Part shown: one piece after another, positions 7,030 to 14,034 of the stretch | How the letters are laid out: each line of letters opens with the position of its first letter | How positions within the stretch are numbered: the stretch's first letter is position 1 | Program-made: the position numbers and the translations under genes | Assembly: GCA_963674475.2 (NCBI GenBank) | Contig: CAXXFQ010000008.1 | Coordinates: forward strand, 558,001-622,000 | Length of the DNA stretch: 64,000 nt | Reading direction: 5' to 3' | Source of the DNA: CAXXFQ01 sp963674475 | GTDB lineage: Bacteria; Planctomycetota; Planctomycetia; Pirellulales; Thermoguttaceae | Notes under the pieces: generated by a model | Told to the model about the DNA's origin: nothing | Seen by the model: the letters and a program-made list of their open reading frames with translations, nothing else | The model's database searches: none

Positions 7030-7836
7030 ATGACGATCCAAGCCCTTTATTCCGGCGCTACCGGCATGTCGTCGATGGAAACGAAAATCGACGTCATCGC
7101 CAACAATTTGGCCAACGCGGAGACGACCGCGTTCAAGGCGGACCGGGTCAACTTCGAAGACATTTTTTACTGGAACGAAAAGTACCCGGGCGAACAGGAC
7201 AGTGCGGGCCAATACACCCCGACGGGGATCGCCGTCGGCTACGGTTCGCGGGTCCAGAGCGTTCAGAGCGATTTTCAACAGGGGCCGTCTCGTCAGACGG
7301 GACGCGAGTTGGACATCTCGATCCAAGGGGAAGGTTTTTTGCGGGTCCTCGATCCGTCCAGCGGCCAAGAGGTCTACACCCGGGCCGGGAACCTGGGCGT
7401 CAATGCCAACGGGAATTTGGTGGCCGGTTCGGCGATGACCGGACGTCTTATGCAGCCATCGATCACGATCCCCGACGATGCGACGAACGTCTCGATCAGT
7501 CCCGAGGGAATCGTTTCGGTCAAACAGCCCGGCTCCGAGACGTTGAGCCAATTGGGCCAGCTCCAACTTTCCCAGTTCATCAACCCGGACGGTCTGTTGA
7601 AGCTGGGCGAGAACCTGTATGCCGAAACCGACGCGTCGGGAACCCCGATTACGGGAAACCCGGGTGAAAACGGGTCCGGGTTGATCTATCAGAATGCACT
7701 GGAAGGGTCGAACGTCGAACCGGTCAACGAGCTGATCGACCTGATCACGACCCAACGGGCGTTTGAGCTGAATTCGAAATCGATCCAAACCGGCGACGAA
7801 TGCCTCCAAACGGTCACGTCGTTGAAACGGTTTTAA
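7030..7836 (+). CDS. flgG: Flagellar basal-body rod protein FlgG
   Basis: The 268-residue distal rod protein. It begins MTIQALYSGATGMSSMETKIDVIANNLANAETTAFKAD, the classical FlgG N-terminus, has GRELDISIQGEGFLRV and VYTRAGNLGVNANGNLV in the middle, and ends EGSNVEPVNELIDLITTQRAFELNSKSIQTGDECLQTVTSL. Its length matches the family (about 260). It sits 69 bp after flgF and upstream of the ring genes, consistent with co-transcription from the sigma-54 site. Confidence 0.95.
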   Translation: MTIQALYSGATGMSSMETKIDVIANNLANAETTAFKADRVNFEDIFYWNEKYPGEQDSAGQYTPTGIAVGYGSRVQSVQSDFQQGPSRQTGRELDISIQGEGFLRVLDPSSGQEVYTRAGNLGVNANGNLVAGSAMTGRLMQPSITIPDDATNVSISPEGIVSVKQPGSETLSQLGQLQLSQFINPDGLLKLGENLYAETDASGTPITGNPGENGSGLIYQNALEGSNVEPVNELIDLITTQRAFELNSKSIQTGDECLQTVTSLKRF

Positions 7837-7905
7837 CCAATCTCTGTAGCTAGATTAAAGACGTTTTGGGAAACGGTTGCGGTTTTTTCTTTTCGATTGA
7901 TAAAA

Positions 7906-9069
7906 ATGGGAAACGGGGTGTTTTTGGATATGCTTTTTTTGGGTTCGCTTCGAAAAACGGTTTGGCTCGGTTTGGTTTTGGTTGCCGTCGGTTCGGCGAC
8001 CGGACCGGAACGGACGCGCGCGGCGGAAATTGTTTTTCGACGTCAGGCTTCGTGCGAAGGCAGCGTGATGACATTGGGTAACGTGGCCGACGTTCTGTCG
8101 AGTGACCAGGCGGAAGTTGAAAAGCTTTCGGCGATCGAGCTGTTTCCGGCGTCGGCGACTCCTCGGTTTTTGCGTCAGCGGGAAATTCAAGATCTGTTGA
8201 TGTTGCACGAGGTCCGTTTGGCTGAGCACCGTTTTTCCGGCGCGCGACAGATCGAGATTCGACCGACAGAGAAGTCGAAAGGGACAACGGTCAATGCGGT
8301 TGAACAAAAACGAGCGCAAGACCGTTTGGTCGAGGCCATTCGGGTTCATCTCGATCGGCAAAGCGGCAGTCGACAGCCTTGGAAGATCGAGTTGAAGCTT
8401 GGTGACGAGGCGGTACGCTCCCTTTTAGACGAAGAAAAAAAGATCCGGATTCGCGGTGGGGCGGCCCCTTGGGTTGGGCGTCAAGGTTTTGACGTGGTGC
8501 TTTACGACGAGAGTTCGGCGGTCGAGTCGCTCTCGATCAAGGCCCGTGTCGAGTTGTCCGCGATGGTCGTGGTCGCGGCGGTCCCCCTTTCTCGTGGAAC
8601 CGTTATCGGTCCCGGAGAGGTTCAATTGGTCCGTGACGAATCGTTTCGGCCCGGACAGCCAGGGGCGGTTTCGCTGGAGAAGGTGATTGGCATGGAAGTG
8701 TCCCGATCGATTCCGGCGGGGAAGCCGGTTTTCGAGGAAGCGGTCCAAGCGCCTCGTCTGGTCCGTCGGGGAGAGATTGTCACGGTGATTGCAAAAGCCG
8801 GTGGGGTCTCGGTGACGACCAACGCTCGAAGCAAAGCGGACGCCGGAATGGGCGAGTTGGTCCAGGTCGAGTCGCTCTCGGAGCGGAAGTCCTACCTGGC
8901 CACCGTTTCGGGACTGCGAAAGGTGGAGGTGATTGCCGCAACGCCGCAGGCGACCTCATCCTCCGAAACGGCCATTCCTCAAACCAGTTCACAAGCCACT
9001 TCACAAGCCGCTTCACAAGCCGCTTTTCGGGGCCGGTTGGCTCCGGCTTCCTCGAAATTCGTGAGATAA
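7906..9069 (+). CDS. flgA: Flagellar basal-body P-ring formation chaperone FlgA
   Basis: About 387 residues with an N-terminal hydrophobic export signal (LGLVLVAVGSATG). The C-terminal half carries the SAF-type FlgA domain: VPLSRGTVIGPGEVQLVRDE, then VIGMEVSRSIPAGKPVFEEAVQAPRLVRRGEIVTVIAKAGGVSVTTNARS. This is the periplasmic chaperone for P-ring (FlgI) assembly. The start is uncertain: TTG 7897, ATG 7906 or ATG 7930 are all possible and none has a good ribosome binding site. The C-terminus has a low-complexity Ser/Gln/Ala tail encoded by three 12-bp repeats (TTCACAAGCCGC-like, about 8986-9021). flgH follows after 3 bp. Confidence 0.88.
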   Translation: MGNGVFLDMLFLGSLRKTVWLGLVLVAVGSATGPERTRAAEIVFRRQASCEGSVMTLGNVADVLSSDQAEVEKLSAIELFPASATPRFLRQREIQDLLMLHEVRLAEHRFSGARQIEIRPTEKSKGTTVNAVEQKRAQDRLVEAIRVHLDRQSGSRQPWKIELKLGDEAVRSLLDEEKKIRIRGGAAPWVGRQGFDVVLYDESSAVESLSIKARVELSAMVVVAAVPLSRGTVIGPGEVQLVRDESFRPGQPGAVSLEKVIGMEVSRSIPAGKPVFEEAVQAPRLVRRGEIVTVIAKAGGVSVTTNARSKADAGMGELVQVESLSERKSYLATVSGLRKVEVIAATPQATSSSETAIPQTSSQATSQAASQAAFRGRLAPASSKFVR

Positions 9070-9072
9070 CCG

Positions 9073-9756
9073 ATGCAACGATTCGTTTTAAATACCGGAA
9101 TAAGTTTACTTTGGCTGTTGGGCATTGCCGCGACGACGGCCGAAGCGCAGACGTCGAGTTTTTATGGCTCGCCCGGGATGCGTCACGAGGCCGAGTACCG
9201 GATGACGTTGGCCAACTCGTCCCTCTATTACATCCCCCCGCCGCAGCCGCGAGAGTTTCGGCTCCACGACCAGGTAACGGTGATCGTCGACTACAAGTCG
9301 CAGGTCATCAGCGAAGGGGAAAGCGAGCGGGAGAAGAAATCGAAGATCGACGCGAAGCTCGAAAAATGGACCCTGTGGCGCGGCTGGAGTTGGTTTACCG
9401 ACCCGATGAGCGAAGGGATTCCGACGGTCAAGGGGAAGTGGGACACGAAGCAAGAGGCGGACGGCTCGATCGAAACGCGGGACGCGATGGCGTTTAAAAT
9501 CGCCTGCCGGATCGTCGATAAACGGCCCAACGGCCTTTTGGTTCTCGAGGGACGTAAGTGGATCCGCAACAACGATGAGCAGTGGGTTATCGAATTGACC
9601 GGCGTCATTCGCCCCGAAGACGTCTTGCCCAATAACACGGTGCTCGAACAAAACGTGGCCGAACTGCAAATCGCCAAGGCCGAAGATGGAACCGTTCGGG
9701 ATTCCTATCGTCGGGGCTTTTTGACGAAGTTCATGGACCTCTGTCAACCGTTTTAG
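9073..9756 (+). CDS. flgH: Flagellar L-ring protein FlgH
   Basis: A 227-residue outer-membrane ring component. The signal sequence is LLWLLGIAATTAEAQ. Family features are NSSLYYIPPPQPREFRLHDQVTVIVDYKSQVISEGES, the LNGRWD-like region and the C-terminal LVLEGRKWIRNNDEQWVIELTGVIRPEDVLPNNTVLEQNVAELQI. Unlike proteobacterial FlgH it lacks a lipobox Cys after the signal; the only cysteines are in the C-terminal half. It starts 3 bp after flgA and precedes flgI. Confidence 0.93.
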   Translation: MQRFVLNTGISLLWLLGIAATTAEAQTSSFYGSPGMRHEAEYRMTLANSSLYYIPPPQPREFRLHDQVTVIVDYKSQVISEGESEREKKSKIDAKLEKWTLWRGWSWFTDPMSEGIPTVKGKWDTKQEADGSIETRDAMAFKIACRIVDKRPNGLLVLEGRKWIRNNDEQWVIELTGVIRPEDVLPNNTVLEQNVAELQIAKAEDGTVRDSYRRGFLTKFMDLCQPF

Positions 9757-9813
9757 CAAAAAATACCTTTTGGAAAATCAAGAGATACTCGGGTCGTCGG
9801 ACCATCAACTCGG

Positions 9814-10953
9814 ATGAAAACCATGAACGCCAATCGACGGAAAAAGAACCAACTTGCGGGGATCGCGACCCTTTTTGTGTTGGGGTGGCTTTTGCTCGGC
9901 TCCCAAGCGTTGGCCCAAATCCAACTGGCCAGCCTCTGCCGGGTGAAGGGGCAAGAGGATCGGGTGCTGGTCGGGCAGGGGTTGATTGTCGGGCTTTCGC
10001 GGACCGGCGACGGCGGCGATCCGAAGACCCAAGAGGCGCTGGCCGCGATGTTCGCCAAGTTTGGCGGTCAGGCCGCGTCGTATAAGAATTTCAAAAACTC
10101 GGCGTTGGTGATGGTCATGGCGACGATTCCGGCAAGCGGGGTTCGTCAAGGGGACCGAATCGACTGTGTCGTCATGTCGCCCGGTTCGGCCAAAAGTCTC
10201 GAAGGGGGCCGTCTGCTGCCCACGCCGATGTGCGGACCGCAACTGGCCAACGGGGAGATGCCCGTTTTTGCGATGGCGCAAGGTCCCATCCGTCTGGAAG
10301 ATCCCGAGAAGAAGACGTCCGGTCGGATCAATAACGGGTGTCGTATGGAAGCCGACTTTTTCAACCCGTTTGTCGACGGGGATCAGGTGACGTTGGTTCT
10401 CAACGAGGATCACTCCGGGTTCATGGCGGCACACGAAATCGCAACGCAAATCGACCAATGGCTGCAACGGGAAATGGGCGATTCGACCTTGGAGCCGACT
10501 TTGGACGGGGCCCAACGAGAGGTTACCGAGAGAACTCGGATGGCGATTGCCTTGGATCAAAACAATATCCTGGTCAAGATTCCCCGACAGTATCATGCCA
10601 ACCCGGCCTGGTTTGTCGCCCAACTGTTGCAACAAACGGTCGGCGAACCGCAAACCGAGGCGATGGTTCGGATCAACGAACGGACCAAGACGATTATCGT
10701 TACCGGCGATGTCGAAATCGGTCCGGTCATCGTTTCGCATCGGTCGAATGAGGGGATTATGGTCGAGGTCGGTGGCCAAGCGGCGGCCGATCGGTTCGTC
10801 AAAATTCAGGCCGAGAAGCAGCCCAACGCCAAACTGGAGTCGCTTTTGACCGCGCTCAATGCGATCAAGGCGCCGCCGGAAGCTCAGATCGATATTCTCA
10901 AAGAGTTGGCCCGAACGAAGAAGCTTTACGCGAAACTGGAGTTCGCCAACTGA
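9814..10953 (+). CDS. flgI: Flagellar P-ring protein FlgI
   Basis: The 379-residue periplasmic ring protein. A signal peptide (ATLFVLGWLLLGSQALA) is followed by the conserved start of the mature chain, QLASLCRVKGQEDRVLVGQGLIVGLSRTGDGG. It also contains RQGDRIDCVVMSPGSAKSLEGGRLLPTPM and the C-terminal RINERTKTIIVTGDVEIGPVIVSHRSN. The length agrees with the family (about 365-380). Gene order flgA-flgH-flgI-flgJ is the usual one. Confidence 0.95.
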   Translation: MKTMNANRRKKNQLAGIATLFVLGWLLLGSQALAQIQLASLCRVKGQEDRVLVGQGLIVGLSRTGDGGDPKTQEALAAMFAKFGGQAASYKNFKNSALVMVMATIPASGVRQGDRIDCVVMSPGSAKSLEGGRLLPTPMCGPQLANGEMPVFAMAQGPIRLEDPEKKTSGRINNGCRMEADFFNPFVDGDQVTLVLNEDHSGFMAAHEIATQIDQWLQREMGDSTLEPTLDGAQREVTERTRMAIALDQNNILVKIPRQYHANPAWFVAQLLQQTVGEPQTEAMVRINERTKTIIVTGDVEIGPVIVSHRSNEGIMVEVGGQAAADRFVKIQAEKQPNAKLESLLTALNAIKAPPEAQIDILKELARTKKLYAKLEFAN

Positions 10954-11028
10954 TTGTTTTGAAGCGTCGGCGAGAGGCCTGACGAACGTTTTGGAATTTG
11001 GAAACGGTTTTCCCTTGGGAGTAAAGCG

Positions 11029-11385
11029 ATGAACCTGGCGAGTCTTGGCAATAATCTGACCGGACTGGAAACAGGGCCGAGCGAGTCGAGTCGGCTGGAC
11101 CAATTCCGTCCGGTTGTCGAATCCGGCGAGGTCGCTTCATCGAACGCGGAAGAGGCGAACGTTCGCGAAACGTTCAACGAGGTCTTTGGGGAAATGCTGT
11201 ACATGCAAATGCTCAAAGGGATGCGGAAAACGGTCGGGGAACCGGCCTATTTTCACGGTGGACGGGCCGAAGAAGTTTTTACGCAACAGTTGGATCAGGT
11301 TTTGGCTCAAAAGATGGCATCAGCGGGTGGCGACGTCTTGTTGGGGTCGACGTACGACCAGTATGCGGCGATGAGTCGTCGGTAG
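11029..11385 (+). CDS. flgJ: Rod-binding protein, FlgJ N-terminal domain type
   Basis: 118 residues carrying only the rod-binding domain: ETFNEVFGEMLYMQMLKGMRKTVGEPAYFHGGRAEEVFTQQLDQVLAQKMASAGG. The muramidase domain of enterobacterial FlgJ is absent, as in many non-proteobacterial species. GGGAG (11018-11022) precedes the start at reasonable distance. The stop codon TAG is the beginning of a three-copy 22-bp tandem repeat. Confidence 0.88.
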   Translation: MNLASLGNNLTGLETGPSESSRLDQFRPVVESGEVASSNAEEANVRETFNEVFGEMLYMQMLKGMRKTVGEPAYFHGGRAEEVFTQQLDQVLAQKMASAGGDVLLGSTYDQYAAMSRR

Positions 11386-11446
11386 TGTGACGCGGGTGAG
11401 TTGGTAGTGTGACGCGGGTAAGTCGGTAGTTTGACGCGGGTAGAAA
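11381..11446 (+). repeat. 22-bp tandem repeat, three copies
   Basis: GGTAGTGTGACGCGGGTGAGTT is followed directly by two further copies with a few substitutions (11381-11402, 11403-11424, 11425-11446). The first copy overlaps the last codon and stop of flgJ. No spacers separate the copies, so this is not a CRISPR. Confidence 0.9.
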
Positions 11447-11504
11447 GAATCGTTTGAGGTTTGACCCGACGTCCTTTTTTTCCTTTTGTGAGGAAGTGGT
11501 GGTT

Positions 11505-11996
11505 ATGCAAAATCCTTGGGAATCGGAAATCGCGGCCTTTTTGGGAGACCTGCTCGAGGTCCAAGAGGAGACGCTCGACTCGATACGAAAGCGTCGGGAG
11601 TTGATGGCCCGATCGGATCGGGAAGGGTTGCTTGCGCTCAACGACCACGAGGCGGGGATCGTCGGTCGACTTCAGGACTGTTTGACTCGTCGTCAAGCGT
11701 TGTTGGATCGGGCCGGAGAGGAAGGGTTGCCGTCGAAAAACCTTGGGTCGCTGGCCAAGTCGCTTCCCAGGCACTCGCGTGACGAGTTACATCGCCCGAT
11801 TCGAGAAGCGACCGCCCGGACGCGGCTGCTGAAAACCGAGTCGCTGATCAACTGGGTCGTGATCCAGAAAACCCTGATCCATTTATCCCAAATGCTCGAA
11901 ATTATTGCGACCAAGGGAAGGGGAAACCCGACCTATGAAAAGAGGGAAGCAATGGCGATGGCTTCCGGCGGGGCGTTGGTGGATCAAGAGGCTTGA
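11505..11996 (+). CDS. flgN: FlgN-like flagellar export chaperone
   Basis: A 163-residue, mostly helical, charged protein between flgJ and flgK. The N-terminal half (FLGDLLEVQEETLDSIRKRRELMARSDREGLLALNDHEAGIVGRLQ) has the FlgN pattern, including the conserved L-x-x-E region. The family binds the hook-filament junction proteins FlgK and FlgL, the next two genes, before export. The ATG at 11505 is chosen because GAGGAAG lies eight bases upstream; an in-frame TTG at 11454 has none. Assignment rests on pattern plus position. Confidence 0.75.
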   Translation: MQNPWESEIAAFLGDLLEVQEETLDSIRKRRELMARSDREGLLALNDHEAGIVGRLQDCLTRRQALLDRAGEEGLPSKNLGSLAKSLPRHSRDELHRPIREATARTRLLKTESLINWVVIQKTLIHLSQMLEIIATKGRGNPTYEKREAMAMASGGALVDQEA

Positions 11997-12193
11997 GAGA
12001 TAGAAAAGCCAAAATAAGAGTGACCATGGACCTAACAGGATGATCTAAAAAGAAAGGCAGGGAGAGACGGACTTTGCCCGCTTGTGACGCTTGACACCTT
12101 CTCCGAGCCGCCCTTGAAAGGCGGGTACTCGAACCGGTACAAAAGAGCAAGGGGTTTCGCTGAGAGAGTGGCCGTTTTTCCCCGTTTGTTTTC

Positions 12194-13900
12194 ATGTCGC
12201 TATTTAGTACGCTCCAAATGTCGGCCAATACCTTGAGCCTCAATGAGATTGCGCTCCAGGTGACCGGCCAAAACATCTCCAACGCCAATACCCCCGGCTA
12301 TATCCGCGAAAGGGTATTGCTCTCGCCCGGCTCTGCGCAAAAAGTAGGCGGCCAAATCCTGGGGATGGGCGCGCAAATGCAGGGGGTGGTTCAAGTCTTC
12401 GACCAGGCGCTCGAGGAACGGCTTCGCAGCTCGGTGAGCGATTATTCGGCCAGCGCCACGATCAGCCAATATTATCAAGATCTCGAGTCGATTGTCGGCG
12501 AAATGAACGACTCGGATATGAGTACCTCGATCAGCGATTTCTATGGGGCTATCTCCGATGTGCTCGATCAGCCCGAAAGTCTCTCGGTCCGTCGCTTGGC
12601 CATCATGAAGGGGCAAACCGTTTGTGATACCTTCAATTTTCAGTACGAAGAAGTCGGTAAGATCCGAAGCGAGGTCGACAGCGAAGTCAGCTCCATGGCC
12701 GACAATATCAATCGGCTGATCGACGAGATTCAATCGTTGAATTTGGGGATCGCCGAAATGGAAGGGGGCGATGTTACGCAAAGCGACGCGGTCGGGTTGC
12801 GCGATCAGCGACTGTTGGCTTTGGAGGAATTGGCGGAAATCATCGACGTCAAGGTCGTCGAAGATCAAAGCACCGGAATGGTCAACGTTTATTGCAGCGG
12901 GGATTATTTGATCCTCGGAGGAATTTCCCGTGGAGTGGAAGTGGGGAAGGATTACGATCGAGGGCTTGAAGTTTCGCAGATCTATATGGAAGAGATCAAT
13001 TCGCCGCTGGAGGCGACCTCGGGAAAGCTGTACGGTTTGATGTATGCGAGGGACGAGGTTCTCGGGGCGTATCAGGACCAACTCGACGAATTTTCGCAGA
13101 CGTTCACCAGTGAGTTCAATAAGGTCTACAGCAGCGGGCAGGGGATCAACGGTTTCCGGGAAGTCGTCGCGACCGAACTGGTCAATGCGACTGATGTCAG
13201 TTTGGACCAGGCCGGTTTGGCCAATCCGCCAAAAAATGGTTCCTTTGAGATTCTCGTTTACAACGAGGTGACCGATACGACGCAAACCCATGAGATTCAA
13301 ATCGATCTCAACGGGATCGGTACCGACGATACCACCTTGGAAAGTCTCGTTGAGCAGATCAACAGCGAGGTGTCGGGGGTGACGGCTACGATTAATCGGG
13401 TAGGCGCTTTGACGCTTTCTTGCGATGACGCCAATCACGAAATCGGTTTTGCCAACGATACCAGCAAGATTTTGACCTCGCTGGGGATCAATACCTTTTT
13501 TACCGGCGATCAGGTCGGTGCGTTGCAGGTCAACGACGATCTGATGGACGATTCAAGCTTGTTTGCGGCCAGTCGGGGCGGGATCAACGCCGATACGGAG
13601 AACGCGCTGGACTTGGCGGCCCTTTACGAGAAGCCGTTGCCCGACTTCGGGGACGCGTCGCTTTCGGTGCAGTTCGACCGGATGGTCAACGATGTGTTTC
13701 AGAACACCAGCCTGGCGATAGCGACTTGTGAAGGGGATGGTGTTTACGAATCGACTTTGCGAGGTCAAAAACAGGCGAAAAGCGGGGTCAACCTCGACGA
13801 AGAGGCGATTCAGATGCTGACGTACCAGCATTGCTATCAGTCGGCCGCGAGGATGATTCAAACGATCAGCGAGTTGTTCGATGTCCTGGTGGCCATTTAA
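12194..13900 (+). CDS. flgK: Flagellar hook-associated protein 1 (FlgK)
   Basis: 568 residues. The N-terminus MSLFSTLQMSANTLSLNEIALQVTGQNISNANTPGYIRERVLL is the FlgK/rod family signature. A long middle follows with GLRDQRLLALEELAEIIDVKVVEDQSTGMVNVYCSGDYLILGG, and the C-terminus SGVNLDEEAIQMLTYQHCYQSAARMIQTISELFDVLVAI is typical. It forms the first hook-filament junction ring. It lies between flgN and flgL. No clear Shine-Dalgarno sequence is seen before the ATG (CCCGTTTGTTTTC). Confidence 0.95.
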   Translation: MSLFSTLQMSANTLSLNEIALQVTGQNISNANTPGYIRERVLLSPGSAQKVGGQILGMGAQMQGVVQVFDQALEERLRSSVSDYSASATISQYYQDLESIVGEMNDSDMSTSISDFYGAISDVLDQPESLSVRRLAIMKGQTVCDTFNFQYEEVGKIRSEVDSEVSSMADNINRLIDEIQSLNLGIAEMEGGDVTQSDAVGLRDQRLLALEELAEIIDVKVVEDQSTGMVNVYCSGDYLILGGISRGVEVGKDYDRGLEVSQIYMEEINSPLEATSGKLYGLMYARDEVLGAYQDQLDEFSQTFTSEFNKVYSSGQGINGFREVVATELVNATDVSLDQAGLANPPKNGSFEILVYNEVTDTTQTHEIQIDLNGIGTDDTTLESLVEQINSEVSGVTATINRVGALTLSCDDANHEIGFANDTSKILTSLGINTFFTGDQVGALQVNDDLMDDSSLFAASRGGINADTENALDLAALYEKPLPDFGDASLSVQFDRMVNDVFQNTSLAIATCEGDGVYESTLRGQKQAKSGVNLDEEAIQMLTYQHCYQSAARMIQTISELFDVLVAI

Positions 13901-14034
13901 GGTGGTCGTAAATTGGGGAAAAAGTCGGGAGATCTCGCTTCGGTAAAAAGAGTGGGAATTTTGCATTTTGCCGGAAGTAAAAAAGGGCGTGTGATGATCA
14001 GAAAAACCTGGTTTCCTATTTGGATGGTTCAAAA

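Noticed and set aside
11381..11446. CRISPR array
   Set aside because: The three repeats are adjacent without spacers and there are no cas genes.
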